64,000 bases of DNA, taken from Mycolicibacillus koreensis (GTDB lineage Bacteria > Actinomycetota > Actinomycetes > Mycobacteriales > Mycobacteriaceae). Every line of letters starts with the position of its first letter. The stretch's first letter is position 1. A model generated the notes under the pieces. That model had not been told where the DNA came from. It saw only the letters and a list, made by a program, of their open reading frames with translations, and made no database searches. Position numbers and translations under genes: made by a program. Below, one piece after another: positions 8,096 to 20,890 of this stretch. The DNA is taken from positions 1 to 64,000 of the forward strand of contig NZ_NCXO01000001.1 in the NCBI RefSeq assembly GCF_002104795.1, given 5' to 3'.

Positions 8096-8816
8096 TGCGC
8101 GGCCCGCCACGTCGTGGCGAGCGCGGCTGTGGGGCGCCGCGGCCGTCGCCGGTATCGGCTACGGCGCGGCGTTGATCGTCATCGCGCTGCAGGTGCCGGG
8201 CGCTGCGGAACTGACCGGCCGGTTCCCGGCCCAACCGGCGGCCAAAGCGGCGATGGCGGTGCTGTTGGCTGCGGCGGCGTGGACCCACCCGCCGATCCGG
8301 GAGCGGCGGTGGCTGGTGGGCGCTCTGGGGTTCTCCGCACTGGGCGACGTGCTGCTGGCCGTACCGGGGTGGCCGCCGTCGTTCGTCGGCGGACTGGGAG
8401 CGTTCCTGGTGGCGCACCTGTGTTTCCTGGCGGCGCTGGTCCCGCTGGCCGCCCCGACCCGGGCGCGCTGGGTGGGGGTCGGACTCATGGTGTGCGCCTC
8501 AGCCGGGCTGCTGGTGTGGTTCTGGCCGCGGCTGCTCACCGAGGGCCTGGCGCTGCCGGTCACCGGCTACATCGGGGTGCTCGCCGCGATGGTCGCCGCG
8601 GCGTTGCTGGCCGGCCTGCCCACGGCGTGGACGGCGGGCGGCGCGGTGTGTTTCGCGGTCTCCGACGCGATGATCGGTATCGACCGGTTCGTGTTGGACT
8701 CCGAGACGCTGGCCGTGTCGATCTGGTGGTGCTATGCGGCGGCGCAGCTGTTGATCACCGCCGGACTGTTCTTCCGGCGGGGCCTGTCGGGGCCGGCTGC
8801 TAGACCGGCGAGGTGA
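8082..8816 (+). CDS. YhhN/TMEM86-family membrane protein
   Basis: This 244-residue integral membrane protein has about seven to eight hydrophobic segments. Family motifs are [17 protein letters not shown] near residue 85 and the second Asp-containing motif [13 protein letters not shown] near residue 190, the paired Asp signatures of the CREST-type TMEM86 (lysoplasmalogenase) group. The bacterial role is not established; hydrolysis of vinyl-ether or other lipids is inferred from the eukaryotic relatives. It corresponds to Rv1401. The start ATG 8082 overlaps the divergent esterase start. It overlaps the priA start by 4 bp (GTGA), so translation coupling with priA is likely. Confidence 0.8.
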   Translation: MTTPYARPATSWRARLWGAAAVAGIGYGAALIVIALQVPGAAELTGRFPAQPAAKAAMAVLLAAAAWTHPPIRERRWLVGALGFSALGDVLLAVPGWPPSFVGGLGAFLVAHLCFLAALVPLAAPTRARWVGVGLMVCASAGLLVWFWPRLLTEGLALPVTGYIGVLAAMVAAALLAGLPTAWTAGGAVCFAVSDAMIGIDRFVLDSETLAVSIWWCYAAAQLLITAGLFFRRGLSGPAARPAR

Positions 8817-10825
8817 GCCCCGCCGCCCGGCAGCCCGCCGAACACGAGCCGATCGCCCGGGTACTGCCGATGCTCTCGGTGCCGCACCTGGACCGGGAGT
8901 TCGACTACCTGGTCACCGCCGAGCAGTCCGACGACGCCCAACCCGGGGTGCGGGTGCGGGTGCGTTTCCACGGCCGCCTGGTCGACGCGTTCCTTTTGGA
9001 GCGGCGCACCGACACCGACCATGTCGGCCGGCTGGCCCGGCTGGAACGCGTCGTCTCCCCGGAGGCGGTGCTCACCCCGCAGGTGCGCCGACTGGTCGAC
9101 GCGGTCGCCGCGCGCTACGCCGGCACCCGCGCCGACGTGCTGCGCCTGGCGGTGCCGCCGCGGCACGCGCGGGTCGAGCGCGACACCGCCCCGCCGCTGG
9201 TGTTGCCGATCGTGGCGGCCCCCGACCCCGACGCGTGGAACGCCTACGGCGGTGGCGGGCAGTTCCTCGCCGCGCTCGGCGAGTCCCGGGCGGCCCGCGC
9301 CGTGTGGCAGGCCCTGCCCGGGGAGAGCTGGGCGCAGCGGTTCGCCGAGGCGGCCGCACAGACCGTGCGCGCCGGACGTTCGGTGCTGGCGGTCGTTCCC
9401 GACCAGCGTGACGTCGACGCCCTCGCCGCGGCCGCCGCGCAGTACTTCGACGCCAGCACGGTGGCCACCCTGTCGGCGGGGCTGGGCCCGGCCGCGCGCT
9501 ACCGCCGCTGGCTGACGGTGCTGCGGGGCGGGGCCCGGCTGGTGATCGGCACCCGCAGCGCCGTGTTCGCCCCGGTGCGCGATCTGGGGCTGGTCATGAT
9601 CTGGGACGACGGCGACGACACCCTCGCCGAGCCGCGCGCGCCGTACCCGCACGCCCGCGAAGTCGGCATGCTGCGCGCCCACCAGCTGCGCTGCGCGGCC
9701 CTGATCGGCGGCTATGCCCGCACCGCCGAGGCGCAGGCCCTCGTCGAGAGCGGCTGGGCCCACGACCTGGTGGCCGAACGCTCGACGCTGCGGGCCCGCG
9801 CCCCGCGGGTGGTGGCCTCCGACGACGGCGGGTACTCCGGGTCCACCGAGGCCGCCGACCCCGCGGCGCGCACGGCACGGCTGCCGCTGGTGGCGTTGCG
9901 GGCCGCGCGAACCGCCCTGGCGGCCGGTGCCTCGGTGCTGGTGCAGGTGCCGCGGCGCGGCTACCTGCCGGCGCTGGCCTGTGCGCGCTGCCGCAGCGTG
10001 GTGCGGTGCCGGCACTGCACCGGGCCGCTGGCGCTGCCCGCCCGCTCGGCCAGCCCGGTCTGCCGCTGGTGCGGACGCGCCGACCCGGCCCTGCGCTGCG
10101 GGCACTGCGGCTCCGACGCGGTACGCGCGGTGGTGGTCGGGGCGCGGCGCACCGCCGAGGAGCTCGGCCGGGCGTTCCCGGGCACCACGGTGGTCACCTC
10201 CACCGGGGACACCGTCGTCACCGATCTCGCCGAGCACGCGCACGCCCCGGTGCTGGCGATCGCCACCCCCGGCGCCGAGCCGAGCGCGCCGGGCGGCTAC
10301 GGCGCGGCGCTTCTGCTCGACAGCTGGGCGCTGCTGGGCCGCCAGGACCTGCGCGCCGCCGAGGACACCCTGCGGCGCTGGCTGGCCGCGGCGACGCTGG
10401 TGCGCGCACACCGTGACGGGGGGACCGTGGTCGTCGTCGCCGAATCCACGATCCCGACGGTGCAGGCGCTGATCCGCTGGGACCCGGTCGGCCACGCCGC
10501 GGGCGAGTTGGCGGCGCGCACCGAGGTCGGGCTGCCCCCGGCGGTGCATCTGGCCGCCGTCGACGGCGCCCCCGACGCGGTGGCCGCGGTGATCGCCGAG
10601 GCGGCGCTGCCCGGCGGCGCCGAACTGCTCGGACCGGTGGAGCTGCCGGTGGGCGCGCGTCGGCCCGCCGGCACCGACGGGCCGGTCGAACGGATGCTGG
10701 TGCGGGTGCCCCGCCACGACGGGCTGGCGCTGGCCGCGGCGCTGCGCCGCGCGGTCGCGGTGTTGTCGGCGCGGCACGGCACCCAGCCCACCCGGGTGCA
10801 GATCGACCCGTTGCACGTCGGCTGA
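8813..10825 (+). CDS. priA: Primosomal protein N' (PriA), helicase motifs degenerate
   Basis: This is the replication restart protein, which recognises stalled or recombined forks to reload the replisome. Its 670 residues have the N-terminal DNA-binding domain ([15 protein letters not shown] at about 20-34) and the Zn-binding Cys cluster between residues 385 and 435 ([23 protein letters not shown]). The ATPase core is degenerate: no GxGKT loop is present ([12 protein letters not shown] sits where it should be) and the DEAH box is replaced by WDDGDD. Mycobacterial PriA proteins are known to lack recognisable helicase motifs, so loader activity without unwinding is expected. GTG 8813 overlaps the YhhN stop by 4 bp. 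A promoter for fmt follows. Confidence 0.92.
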   Translation: MSPAARQPAEHEPIARVLPMLSVPHLDREFDYLVTAEQSDDAQPGVRVRVRFHGRLVDAFLLERRTDTDHVGRLARLERVVSPEAVLTPQVRRLVDAVAARYAGTRADVLRLAVPPRHARVERDTAPPLVLPIVAAPDPDAWNAYGGGGQFLAALGESRAARAVWQALPGESWAQRFAEAAAQTVRAGRSVLAVVPDQRDVDALAAAAAQYFDASTVATLSAGLGPAARYRRWLTVLRGGARLVIGTRSAVFAPVRDLGLVMIWDDGDDTLAEPRAPYPHAREVGMLRAHQLRCAALIGGYARTAEAQALVESGWAHDLVAERSTLRARAPRVVASDDGGYSGSTEAADPAARTARLPLVALRAARTALAAGASVLVQVPRRGYLPALACARCRSVVRCRHCTGPLALPARSASPVCRWCGRADPALRCGHCGSDAVRAVVVGARRTAEELGRAFPGTTVVTSTGDTVVTDLAEHAHAPVLAIATPGAEPSAPGGYGAALLLDSWALLGRQDLRAAEDTLRRWLAAATLVRAHRDGGTVVVVAESTIPTVQALIRWDPVGHAAGELAARTEVGLPPAVHLAAVDGAPDAVAAVIAEAALPGGAELLGPVELPVGARRPAGTDGPVERMLVRVPRHDGLALAAALRRAVAVLSARHGTQPTRVQIDPLHVG

Positions 10826-10865
10826 GTCCGACCGGCGCGGTCCCGAGGCGCGGTGTGGTGCGGCC

Positions 10866-10877
10866 TAGACTGGCGCG
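10866..10877 (+). promoter_or_regulatory. Leaderless promoter for fmt
   Basis: TAGACT at 10866-10871 fits TANNNT and lies exactly 6 nt before GTG 10878. There is no Shine-Dalgarno sequence, so transcription should start at the GTG. Confidence 0.55.
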
Positions 10878-11810
10878 GTGCGTCTCGTCTTCGCCGGCAC
10901 CCCCGAACCCGCGCTGCCCGCCCTGCAACGCCTGATCGACGCCCCCGACCACGAGGTGGTCGCCGTGCTCACCCGCCCGGACGCCGCCGCCGGGCGCCGC
11001 GGCCGGTTGCAGCCCTCGCCGGTGGCGCAGCGGGCCCTCGACCACGCCATCCCGGTGCTGCGCCCTGCCAGCCCCAACACCGCGGAGTTCGCCGCCGAAC
11101 TCGCCGAGCTGGCCCCGGACTGCTGCCCGGTCGTCGCCTACGGGGCGCTGCTGGGGCAGCGGCTGTTGGCGATCCCCGCTCACGGCTGGATCAATCTGCA
11201 TTTCTCGCTGCTGCCGGCCTGGCGCGGTGCGGCCCCGGTGCAGGCGGCACTGGCCGCCGGTGACGAGGTCACCGGGGCCAGCACCTTCCGCATCGAACCG
11301 GCCCTGGACTCCGGACCGGTCTACGGCGTGGTCACCGAGACGATCCGCCCCACCGACACCGCCGGTGACCTGCTGGCCCGGCTGGCCGACTCGGGTGCGG
11401 CGCTGTTGGCCGCCACCCTCGACGGTGTCGCCGCCGGGACGCTGCAGGCGGTGCCGCAGCCGGCCGAGGGGGTGAGCTACGCGCCGAAGATCACCGTCGA
11501 CGACGCCCGGGTGCGCTGGAGCCGGCCCGCCCAGGCCGTCGACCGGCAGATCCGGGCGCTCACCCCGCATCCCGGTGCCTGGACGATGCTGGGGCAGGCG
11601 CGGCTCAAGCTCGGCCCGGTGAGCGTCGACCCGGATGCACCGGCACCGCTGGCCCCCGGCCAGCTGCACGCCGGGCGCACCGCGGTGTGGATCGGCACCG
11701 GCTCCGACCCGGTGCGGCTGAACCGAATTCAGCCGCCCGGCAAGAAGTTCATGCCCGCCGCGGACTGGGCGCGCGGCGCCCATCCCGATCCCGCGGTGTT
11801 CGCCTCGTGA
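10878..11810 (+). CDS. fmt: Methionyl-tRNA formyltransferase
   Basis: Formylates the amino group of initiator Met-tRNA using 10-formyltetrahydrofolate, allowing translation initiation. It has 310 residues. The N-terminal hydrolase-fold domain starts with [15 protein letters not shown]. The formyl-transfer signature is [17 protein letters not shown] near residue 100, with the catalytic Asn-His-Asp set including the N of that signature region. The C-terminal tRNA-binding domain has [11 protein letters not shown]. It sits behind a leaderless promoter and overlaps rsmB by 4 bp (GTGA), the conserved fmt-rsmB pairing. Confidence 0.95.
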   Translation: MRLVFAGTPEPALPALQRLIDAPDHEVVAVLTRPDAAAGRRGRLQPSPVAQRALDHAIPVLRPASPNTAEFAAELAELAPDCCPVVAYGALLGQRLLAIPAHGWINLHFSLLPAWRGAAPVQAALAAGDEVTGASTFRIEPALDSGPVYGVVTETIRPTDTAGDLLARLADSGAALLAATLDGVAAGTLQAVPQPAEGVSYAPKITVDDARVRWSRPAQAVDRQIRALTPHPGAWTMLGQARLKLGPVSVDPDAPAPLAPGQLHAGRTAVWIGTGSDPVRLNRIQPPGKKFMPAADWARGAHPDPAVFAS

Positions 11811-13186
11811 CCCGGCCGCACCGCCGCCCGCCGCGGCGGACCCGCACCCCGTTGGACCCGGCGCGGCGTGCCGCCTTCGATGTGCTGCGCGCGGTCACCG
11901 ACCGCGACGCCTACGCCAACCTGGCGTTGCCGCCGATCCTGCGGGAACGCGGCATCGTCGGGCGCGACGCGGCGTTCGCCACCGAACTGACCTACGGCAC
12001 CTGCCGCACCCGCGGGCTGCTCGACGCGGTGATCGGCGCGGCCGCCGGACGCGACTCCACGGCGATCAATCCGGTGCTGCTGGACCTGCTGCGGCTGGGC
12101 ACCTACCAACTGTTGCGCACCCGGGTGGAGTCTCACGCCGCGGTCTCCACCACCGTCGAGCAGGCCGGAATCGAATTCGATTCGGCCCGTGCTGGTTTCG
12201 TCAACGCGGTGTTGCGCACGATCAGCGCCCGCGACGAGGCCTCCTGGGTGGCCGAGTTGGCGCCGGACGCCGCCGCCGACCCGATCGGGCACGCCGCGTT
12301 CACCCATGCCCATCCGCGGTGGATCGCCCAGGCCTTCACCGATGCGCTCGGCGCCGACGCCGCGGAACTGGCCGCGGTGCTCGCCGCCGACGACGAACGG
12401 CCCCAGGTGCACCTGGCGGTGCGCCCGGGGGTGCTCGACGCCGCCGAACTGGCCGACGCGGTCGGGGGCCATCCCGGTCGCTATTCGCCGTACGCGGTGT
12501 ACCTGCCGTCCGGGGACCCCGGGCAACTCGACGCGGTCCGTGACGGGAGCGCGCTGGTCCAAGACGAGGGCAGCCAGCTGGTGGCCCGCGCGCTCACCCT
12601 GGCCGAACTCGACGGCCCCGACGGGGGGCGCTGGCTGGACCTGTGCGCCGGACCCGGCGGCAAGACCGCGCTGCTGGGCGGGCTGGCGGCCGTCGCCGGG
12701 GCCACCGTCACCGCCGTGGAGCCGTCGGTGCGCCGCGCCGGGCTCGTCACCGAGAACACCGCCGGGCTGCCGGTGCGGGTGCACACCGTCGACGGCCGCG
12801 ACAGCGGACTGGAACCCGGCTTCGACCGGGTGCTCGTCGACGCCCCGTGCACCGGGCTGGGGGCGCTGCGGCGGCGCCCGGAGGCCCGCTGGCGGCGGCG
12901 CCCCGCCGACATCCCGGAGCTGACCCGGCTGCAGCGCGAGCTGCTGGCCGCCGCGATCGCGCTGACCCGCCCCGGCGGGATGGTGCTCTACGCGACCTGT
13001 TCGCCGCACCTGGCCGAGACCACCGGGGTGGTCGCCGATGCGCTGCGCCGCCACCGGGTGCGCGCACTGGACACCACCGCCCTGTTCGCCCCGGCCGAGC
13101 GACTCGGCGCCGGACCGCACGTGCAGCTGTGGCCGCACCGGCACGGCACCGACGCCATGTTCGCCGCGGCGCTGCAAGTACTCTGA
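11807..13186 (+). CDS. rsmB: 16S rRNA m5C967 methyltransferase
   Basis: SAM-dependent methylation of a cytosine in 16S rRNA (RsmB/Fmu/Sun family). The N-terminal NusB-like RNA-binding domain covers residues 15-150. The methyltransferase domain has the SAM motif [15 protein letters not shown] near residue 280, the DAPCTGLG motif near 345 with a catalytic Cys, and the second catalytic Cys in [12 protein letters not shown] near 395. GTG 11807 is chosen over the longer frame because it overlaps the fmt stop by 4 bp and gives a normal 459-residue length. The last codons contain the -10 for rpe. Confidence 0.93.
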   Translation: MTRPHRRPPRRTRTPLDPARRAAFDVLRAVTDRDAYANLALPPILRERGIVGRDAAFATELTYGTCRTRGLLDAVIGAAAGRDSTAINPVLLDLLRLGTYQLLRTRVESHAAVSTTVEQAGIEFDSARAGFVNAVLRTISARDEASWVAELAPDAAADPIGHAAFTHAHPRWIAQAFTDALGADAAELAAVLAADDERPQVHLAVRPGVLDAAELADAVGGHPGRYSPYAVYLPSGDPGQLDAVRDGSALVQDEGSQLVARALTLAELDGPDGGRWLDLCAGPGGKTALLGGLAAVAGATVTAVEPSVRRAGLVTENTAGLPVRVHTVDGRDSGLEPGFDRVLVDAPCTGLGALRRRPEARWRRRPADIPELTRLQRELLAAAIALTRPGGMVLYATCSPHLAETTGVVADALRRHRVRALDTTALFAPAERLGAGPHVQLWPHRHGTDAMFAAALQVL

Positions 13187-13191
13187 GCGCC
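13179..13191 (+). promoter_or_regulatory. Leaderless promoter for rpe
   Basis: TACTCT at 13179-13184, inside the last codons of rsmB, fits TANNNT and lies 7 nt before ATG 13192. It would give rpe-ribD a start of their own, independent of the fmt-rsmB transcript. Confidence 0.45.
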
Positions 13192-13887
13192 ATGTCCGAC
13201 ACCGCGGATCGACCGCTGATCGCCCCTTCGATCCTCTCCGCCGACTTCGCCCGACTCGCCGACGAGGTCGCCGCGGTCAAGGGCGCCGACTGGCTGCACG
13301 TCGACGTGATGGACAACCATTTCGTGCCGAACCTGACCCTCGGGTTGCCGGTGGTGCAGAGCCTGCTCGGCGTCACCGACATCCCGATGGACTGCCATCT
13401 GATGATCGAGGATCCCGGCCGCTGGGCCCCGCCGTACGCCGAGGCCGGTGCACACAACGTCACCTTCCACGCCGAGGCCACCGACGACCCGGTGGCGGTG
13501 GCCCGCGACATCCGCGCCGCCGGCGCCAAGGCCGGCCTCGGGATCAAACCGGGCACCCCGCTGGATCCCTACCTGGAGATCCTGCGCTCCTTCGACACCC
13601 TGCTGGTGATGTCGGTGGAGCCGGGCTTCGGCGGGCAGGCGTTCATCCCCGAGGTGCTCGACAAGGTCCGCGCCATGCGGCGTCTCGTCGACGCCGGTGA
13701 GCTGCGGATCCTCATCGAGATCGACGGCGGCATCAACGCCGACACCATCGAGGCGGCCGCCGAGGCCGGCGTGGACTGCTTCGTCGCCGGCTCCGCGGTG
13801 TACGGCACCGCCGACCCCGCCGCCACCGTGACCGCGCTGCGCGAGCGGGCCGCCGCGGTCTCCCCGCACCTGCATCTGCCCCGATGA
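13192..13887 (+). CDS. rpe: Ribulose-phosphate 3-epimerase
   Basis: Interconverts ribulose 5-phosphate and xylulose 5-phosphate in the pentose phosphate pathway; ribulose 5-phosphate is also the riboflavin precursor, which fits the neighbouring rib genes. It is a 231-residue TIM barrel. Motifs: [12 protein letters not shown] at 11-22, [16 protein letters not shown] near 38 (metal His and Asp), CHLMIEDP near 67, [11 protein letters not shown] near 143 (metal ligands) and IDGGINADT near 180. The start ATG 13192 lies 5 bp after the rsmB stop. The stop overlaps the ribD start by 4 bp (ATGA). Confidence 0.95.
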   Translation: MSDTADRPLIAPSILSADFARLADEVAAVKGADWLHVDVMDNHFVPNLTLGLPVVQSLLGVTDIPMDCHLMIEDPGRWAPPYAEAGAHNVTFHAEATDDPVAVARDIRAAGAKAGLGIKPGTPLDPYLEILRSFDTLLVMSVEPGFGGQAFIPEVLDKVRAMRRLVDAGELRILIEIDGGINADTIEAAAEAGVDCFVAGSAVYGTADPAATVTALRERAAAVSPHLHLPR

Positions 13888-14906
13888 GTGCGATGCTGAC
13901 CCCCGAGGCGGCGATGAGCCTGGCGATCGAGCAGGCCGACGCGGTCAAGGGCGCCACCTACCCCAACCCGCCGTGCGGGGCGGTCATCCTCGACGCCGAC
14001 GGCCGGGTCGCCGGGGTGGGTGCGACCGAACCGGTCGGCGGGGCCCACGCCGAGGTGCGCGCTCTGCGCCGCGCCGGACAGCGGGCCGCCGGCGGCACCG
14101 CAGTGGTCACCCTGGAGCCCTGCAACCACCACGGCCGCACCCCGCCGTGCGTGGACGCCCTGCTGGCCGCCGGGGTGGCGACGGTCATCTACGCGGTGCG
14201 CGACCCCAACCCGGTCGCCGCCGGTGGCGCCGACCGGTTGGCTGCGGCCGGGATCGCGGTGCACACCGGGGTGGGTGCGGACGCGGTCACCGCCGGGCCG
14301 CTGCGCGAGTGGCTGCACAAACAGCGCACCGGGTGCCCGCACGTCACCTGGAAGTACGCCACCAGCATCGACGGTCGCAGTGCGGCCGCTGACGGCTCCA
14401 GCCAGTGGATCACCGGCGAGGCCGCGCGCGCCGATCTGCACGTGCGTCGCGCGGCGGCCGAGGCGATCGTGGTGGGCACCGGCACCGTCTTCGTCGACGA
14501 TCCGACCCTGACCGCGCGCCGCCCCGACGGAACCCTCGCCGACCGCCAACCGCTGCGGGTGGTGGTCGGCCACCGGGAGGTGTCCAGCGATGCGCGGGTG
14601 CTCAACGACGATTCGCGCACCATGGTGATCCGCACCCACGATCCGGCGGAGGTGATGGGGGCCCTCGCCGACCGCACCGACGTGATGCTCGAGGGCGGCC
14701 CCACCCTGGCCGGGGCGTTCCTGCGGGCCGGGCTGGTCCACCGGATCCTGGCCTACGTGGCGCCGATCCTGCTCGGCGGGCCGATCACCGCTGTCGACGA
14801 CGTCGGGGTGTCCGCCATCACCGGCGCGCTGCGGTGGCGCTACGACGGCGTCCACCGCATCGACCCGGACCTGCTGGTCAGCTTGGTGCCGTCGGGGACT
14901 CGCTGA
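13884..14906 (+). CDS. ribD: Bifunctional pyrimidine deaminase/reductase of riboflavin synthesis
   Basis: Deaminates the 2,5-diaminopyrimidine intermediate and then reduces the ribosyl side chain with NADPH (called ribG in M. tuberculosis). Its 340 residues have two domains. The deaminase (1-145) has the Zn motif HAEVRAL near residue 54 and [11 protein letters not shown] near 79. The reductase (150-340) has [18 protein letters not shown] and the nucleotide loop [13 protein letters not shown] near 270. It overlaps rpe by 4 bp. Its last 29 bp overlap, tail to tail, the 3' end of the antisense p55 efflux gene. Confidence 0.94.
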   Translation: MSAMLTPEAAMSLAIEQADAVKGATYPNPPCGAVILDADGRVAGVGATEPVGGAHAEVRALRRAGQRAAGGTAVVTLEPCNHHGRTPPCVDALLAAGVATVIYAVRDPNPVAAGGADRLAAAGIAVHTGVGADAVTAGPLREWLHKQRTGCPHVTWKYATSIDGRSAAADGSSQWITGEAARADLHVRRAAAEAIVVGTGTVFVDDPTLTARRPDGTLADRQPLRVVVGHREVSSDARVLNDDSRTMVIRTHDPAEVMGALADRTDVMLEGGPTLAGAFLRAGLVHRILAYVAPILLGGPITAVDDVGVSAITGALRWRYDGVHRIDPDLLVSLVPSGTR

Positions 14907-16470
14907 CCGTCTCCGGTGTGGCCGTCTCCGGTGTGGCCTGAGCCGACCCCGACCCGGCCTCGGGGGCGTCGGCGCCGTGCGAGCGGCCCCCGATCAGCAG
15001 ACCCAGCACCGCGCCGACCACACAGATGATCGCGGTGATGCCGAACATCTCGCCGTACTGCAGTGCGAACGCCAACCGGTAGTTGGCGGCCTCCGCGGTG
15101 AGCTTCTCGGCGAGGGTGTCCCCGCCGCGCGCCGGCAGCCCCGCCAGGATCTGGTTGAACCGGTGCAGACCCCACGCCGACAGTGCGGCCATCCCGACCA
15201 GCATCCCCGTCATCCGGGCCACCACCACGCCGGCGGAGGCGATCCCGTGCTGTGCCGGGGGAACCACCCGCAGCGTCGCCGACGTCAGCGGCCCGATCAC
15301 CAAGCCCAGCCCGAGCCCGGCCAGCGCCAGGTCGGTGTCGAGGGCGGGCAGGGTGACGAACCCCAACTCGTGCTGGTAGGAGAGCAGGTCGACCGGCCAC
15401 TGCGAGATCAGCCGGTAGCCGCCGGCGGCGATGAGCAGCCCGACGAACGTCACCGCCCGGTCGCCGACCCGGGTGGCGATGAACCCGCCCGCGAGCGCCC
15501 CGATCGGCAGCGCGATCAAAAACCGCAGCAGCAGCCCGGCCGCTTCGTTCTGGCTCATCGACAGCACACCCTGGCCGAACAGTTCCACGTCGACCAGCGT
15601 CACCATCAGCGCCGCGCCGGCGCACAGCGACGCCCCCAGCGCCGCGAGGAACGGTCCGAACCGCACGCCGGCCGGATCGATCAGCCGGGTGCGCGCGAAA
15701 TACTCCCAGACGAAGAACGCGATCCCGGCCACCGCCGCGCCGACCAGCACCGACGGCCCCCAATCCGGAAGCGCCTGGTCGGCGCTCGGGTCGGGGTTGT
15801 ACAGCCCCACCACCGCCAACCCCAGGGTCAGCGCCAACAGCAGCCCGCCGATGACATCGACCCGTTCCGGCGGCCCGGCCCGCTGGTCCTTCGACGGCAG
15901 ACTGAAATGGATCATCACCATCGCGATCGCGGTCAGCGGCAAGTTGATCCAGAACACGTCACGCCAGTCCCGCAGCAACCAGACGATGAAGATCCCGTAC
16001 AGCGGGCCGAGCACACTGCCGAGTTCCTGACCGGCGCTGATGATGCCGAGCACCCCGGCGCGGTTGCGTTCGGCCCACAGGTCGGCCCCGAGCGCCAGCG
16101 TCACCGGCAGCAGCGCCCCGGAGGCCACACCCTGCACCGACCGGCCGACCACCAGCATGGTCAGGTCGGTGGAGAGCGCGGTGATGACCGATCCGACCGC
16201 GAACGCGACCAGCGCCAGTTGCAGCAGCAGTTTGCGCCCGAACCGGTCGGAGGCGCGTCCCAGCAGCGGCATCGCCGCGACATAGCCGAGCAGATAGCCG
16301 GTGATGATCGGCGTGACCTGCTGGATCTTGTTGATCGGGATGCCGACACCGGCCGGCGGCGGGGCCATGATGTCGCGCATGATGGTGACCACGACATAGG
16401 TGTCGAGGGCACCGAGCAGGACCGCGAGGCTGCCAGCGCCGATCGCTATCCCACGGTTGGTCCGCATCAC
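14878..16470 (-). CDS. p55: MFS transporter P55 (lipid/drug export, LprG partner)
   Basis: This 530-residue major facilitator protein of the 14-helix class corresponds to Rv1410c. In M. tuberculosis, P55 works with LprG to move triacylglycerides and other lipids to the cell surface and affects drug tolerance. Visible features: the first helix ends in the D-motif [14 protein letters not shown], motif A is [12 protein letters not shown] near residue 70, and motif C-like [12 protein letters not shown] near 150 lies in the periplasmic insert region. The C-terminal tail is hydrophilic and Thr/Glu/Pro-rich. ATG 16470 overlaps the lprG stop by 4 bp, consistent with a coupled two-gene operon. Confidence 0.92.
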   Translation of the reverse strand: MMRTNRGIAIGAGSLAVLLGALDTYVVVTIMRDIMAPPPAGVGIPINKIQQVTPIITGYLLGYVAAMPLLGRASDRFGRKLLLQLALVAFAVGSVITALSTDLTMLVVGRSVQGVASGALLPVTLALGADLWAERNRAGVLGIISAGQELGSVLGPLYGIFIVWLLRDWRDVFWINLPLTAIAMVMIHFSLPSKDQRAGPPERVDVIGGLLLALTLGLAVVGLYNPDPSADQALPDWGPSVLVGAAVAGIAFFVWEYFARTRLIDPAGVRFGPFLAALGASLCAGAALMVTLVDVELFGQGVLSMSQNEAAGLLLRFLIALPIGALAGGFIATRVGDRAVTFVGLLIAAGGYRLISQWPVDLLSYQHELGFVTLPALDTDLALAGLGLGLVIGPLTSATLRVVPPAQHGIASAGVVVARMTGMLVGMAALSAWGLHRFNQILAGLPARGGDTLAEKLTAEAANYRLAFALQYGEMFGITAIICVVGAVLGLLIGGRSHGADAPEAGSGSAQATPETATPETVSESPTAPS

Positions 16471-17171
16471 ACCGCCGGCTTATCCACGGTGACCGGCGCG
16501 TCCCAGTTCGACAGCGTCATCTGCACCGTGTTGTCGCTGCTCTGCTCCAGCTGCGCCTGCACCAGCTGATGCGGGTCGTCGGCCTGGATCCAGGCGGTCG
16601 CCGGCATCGGGGCGGTCGCGTCCAGTTGCGGTGCCAGCTTGTTCACCGCGTCGGCGGTGACCTCACCGGAGATCTTGATGGTCTCGACGCCGTCGATCTT
16701 CTCGCGACTCTCGGCTTTCGGGTCGGTGAAGTTGGCCAGCACGTTGGCCAGCCCGGTGTCGGGGTCCAAGATCGTCGACGGGTCGTAGATGTCGGCGGCC
16801 GGACCCCAGTCCGACCAGCGCTTCCCCGACATCGAGGCGTAGAGAATTCCGTCGACGACGACGAAGTCGGCGTCGACCTCCTGGCCGAGCGCCATGATCT
16901 TGGCGTTGCCCTTGGCGGCGGTCTGCGGCTTGATGGTGAGGTCGCCGCTGAGGGAGCTGATCGGCAGCGCCTCGATCTCGCCGTCCACCGACAACTCCAG
17001 GTGCGCGCTCTGCAGACCGGCGGTGGTCGTCGACGCGTCCTGCAGCAGGGTGGCCGCGTCGGGCAGGTCGGCGGAGCTGGACTCCGTCGACGACGAACAT
17101 CCGGCAACCAGTCCGGCGCCGAGCGCGACGGTGGCCAACAGAACAGCAGGAACTCTGCGACGCTTCAACAT
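16467..17171 (-). CDS. lprG: Lipoprotein LprG, triacylated-lipid carrier
   Basis: Cell-envelope lipoprotein with a hydrophobic pocket that carries triacylglycerides and lipoarabinomannan-type glycolipids. It works with P55, encoded just downstream. From ATG 17171 it has 234 residues: signal [18 protein letters not shown] and lipobox LVAGC (lipidated Cys near residue 25), then the LppX/LprA/LprG fold with [15 protein letters not shown] and [19 protein letters not shown], very close to M. tuberculosis LprG. The frame can extend to TTG 17180, but that TTG lies inside the TACCAT -10 (17185-17180), so ATG 17171 is preferred and the mRNA is probably leaderless. Confidence 0.93.
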   Translation of the reverse strand: MLKRRRVPAVLLATVALGAGLVAGCSSSTESSSADLPDAATLLQDASTTTAGLQSAHLELSVDGEIEALPISSLSGDLTIKPQTAAKGNAKIMALGQEVDADFVVVDGILYASMSGKRWSDWGPAADIYDPSTILDPDTGLANVLANFTDPKAESREKIDGVETIKISGEVTADAVNKLAPQLDATAPMPATAWIQADDPHQLVQAQLEQSSDNTVQMTLSNWDAPVTVDKPAV

Positions 17172-17185
17172 GGTCGCCAATGGTA
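17172..17185 (-). promoter_or_regulatory. Leaderless promoter for lprG-p55
   Basis: TACCAT on the minus strand (17185-17180) is followed by 8 nt and ATG 17171. No Shine-Dalgarno sequence is present. This decides the lprG start. Confidence 0.5.
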
Positions 17186-17266
17186 GAGGGTCGCCGCGGC
17201 CGCGCAGCGCAGCAACACCGTGACGCGGCGCTGACCCGCGATTGCCCCGACCCCGGACCGACGGCC

Positions 17267-17278
17267 TAACCTGGGGCG
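17267..17278 (+). promoter_or_regulatory. Leaderless promoter for ribE
   Basis: TAACCT at 17267-17272 fits TANNNT and lies 6 nt before ATG 17279. The GGGGCG between them is too close to act as a ribosome binding site. No FMN riboswitch fits in the 100 bp between this gene and divergent lprG. Confidence 0.55.
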
Positions 17279-17884
17279 ATGTTCACCGGAATCATCGAGG
17301 AGCTCGGCGAGGTTCTCGCCCGTGACGACCGAGCGGATTCGGCTCGGCTGGTCATCACCGGCCCGCGGGTGACCGCCGACGCCGGGCACGGGGACTCGAT
17401 CGCGGTCAACGGGGTCTGCCTGACCGTGGTGGACGTCGGTGACGGCCGGTTCAGCGCCGACGTCATGGCCGAGACCCTGCACCGGTCCAGTCTGGGGGAC
17501 CTGGCGGTGGGCAGCCGGGTGAACTTGGAGCGTGCGGTGGCGGTGGGGGCGCGCCTCGGCGGGCACATCGTGCAGGGCCACGTCGACGGCACCGGTCAGA
17601 TCGTGGCGCGCACCCCCGCCGAGCACTGGGAGGTGGTGCGGGTGGCGTTGCCGACGGCGCTGGCGCGCTACGTGGTCGAGAAGGGTTCGATCACCGTCGA
17701 CGGGATCTCGTTGACGGTCTCCGGTCTCGGCACCGAGACGCACGGGTCCTGGTTCGAGGTGTCGCTGATCCCGACCACCCGCGAGCTCACGACCCTGGGC
17801 ACCAGCCCGGTCGGCGCGGCGGTCAACCTCGAAGTCGATGTGCTGGCCAAATATGTGGAGCGGCTGCTCGCCGGTGATCGGTGA
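17279..17884 (+). CDS. ribE: Riboflavin synthase alpha chain
   Basis: Dismutates two 6,7-dimethyl-8-ribityllumazine molecules to riboflavin. Its 201 residues form two repeated lumazine-binding domains. The first begins MFTGIIEELGEV and holds DSIAVNGVCLTVVD; the second holds GHIVQGHVDGTG and the matching GSITVDGISLTVSG, so the duplication is visible. It is called ribC in M. tuberculosis. It runs divergently from lprG and is followed by an antisense membrane gene before ribBA, so it is likely a single-gene transcript. Confidence 0.95.
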   Translation: MFTGIIEELGEVLARDDRADSARLVITGPRVTADAGHGDSIAVNGVCLTVVDVGDGRFSADVMAETLHRSSLGDLAVGSRVNLERAVAVGARLGGHIVQGHVDGTGQIVARTPAEHWEVVRVALPTALARYVVEKGSITVDGISLTVSGLGTETHGSWFEVSLIPTTRELTTLGTSPVGAAVNLEVDVLAKYVERLLAGDR

Positions 17885-17907
17885 GTGACCCGCTCGGCCC
17901 GCCGGGA

Positions 17908-18486
17908 CTACCCGTCGGACTCGGCGGACTCGGCGGACTTTAGCGCGAGGATGTTCTGCACCCGCTGGCGGTGGACCACGGCCAGCTGCGCCGCGACGGC
18001 CACCGCCACCACGATCGCCAGGTAGAACCCCGTGTTGACCTTCAAATAGCCGAGGAGCGTCGCGACGACGCCCGTGGCGCCCAGGACAACCGCGGTGAGC
18101 ACCGCTCTGCGGCGGTCGCGGCGCATCCGGTCGGGACGCCGATCGCCCAGATACGCGGTGCCGAGACGGACCGCCGACCCACGCACCGCCGGATCCTGCG
18201 GAACGACACCGGTGGTGATGGCCGCGATGGCCGCCGACCGCTCGGCGGCGCTCAAGCCCGCGACCGCGGCGGCAATCGACCGGTGTCGGCCGCGATTCAT
18301 GGACAGTAGACAGGCCGACACGGCGACCCCGAAACAGGACGCGGCGATCGCGGTGGAGCACCCGTCGGACCAACCGTGACCGCGGGGTGGCACAAGCGTA
18401 AACAGCACCGCCCAGAGTGCGCCGCTGAGCACCGCCAACACCACAAACTGGACCCCGCGCGGTTGCAGCGCGAATCGGAGCGACAC
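17908..18486 (-). CDS. Hypothetical four-helix membrane protein
   Basis: This 192-residue protein has two N-terminal membrane segments (about 13-33 and 45-63), a cytoplasmic basic loop rich in Ala/Arg (70-125), and two C-terminal membrane segments (about 128-148 and 152-170). I do not recognise a family. It lies antisense between ribE and ribBA, where M. tuberculosis has other small hypothetical genes, so this is a variable slot in an otherwise conserved riboflavin cluster. The start ATG 18486 is the first in frame; no strong ribosome binding site is evident. Confidence 0.6.
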   Translation of the reverse strand: MSLRFALQPRGVQFVVLAVLSGALWAVLFTLVPPRGHGWSDGCSTAIAASCFGVAVSACLLSMNRGRHRSIAAAVAGLSAAERSAAIAAITTGVVPQDPAVRGSAVRLGTAYLGDRRPDRMRRDRRRAVLTAVVLGATGVVATLLGYLKVNTGFYLAIVVAVAVAAQLAVVHRQRVQNILALKSAESAESDG

Positions 18487-18634
18487 AGCGACCAGTATTC
18501 ACCGTGCTACGGCACCCGGTGCCGGCCCGGCTACTAACCCGCCCGCTAACCGGGCCACGAATTAGCCACAGCGGCGAAGTGGTCCATACTGAACAGGCAA
18601 GCAATGTCGATAGGGATGGGACGAGGCGGCACAG

Positions 18635-20878
<2,244 letters not shown>

Positions 20879-20881
<3 letters not shown>

Positions 20882-20890
20882 CCTGGAGGG
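20879..20890 (+). promoter_or_regulatory. Leaderless promoter for uvrC overlapping a stop codon
   Basis: TAGCCT at 20879-20884 fits TANNNT; its TAG is the stop codon of the upstream gene. GGAGGG separates it from GTG 20891. That G-rich run touches the start codon and cannot work as a ribosome binding site, so leaderless initiation is more likely. Confidence 0.5.

Noticed and set aside
8732..10816. 694-codon open frame on the minus strand
   Set aside because: Shadow of priA in a GC-rich genome; no recognisable motif or ribosome binding site.
18487..18634. Possible FMN riboswitch before ribBA
   Set aside because: The conserved RFN sequences are not visible, and neither ribE nor ribD has enough leader.
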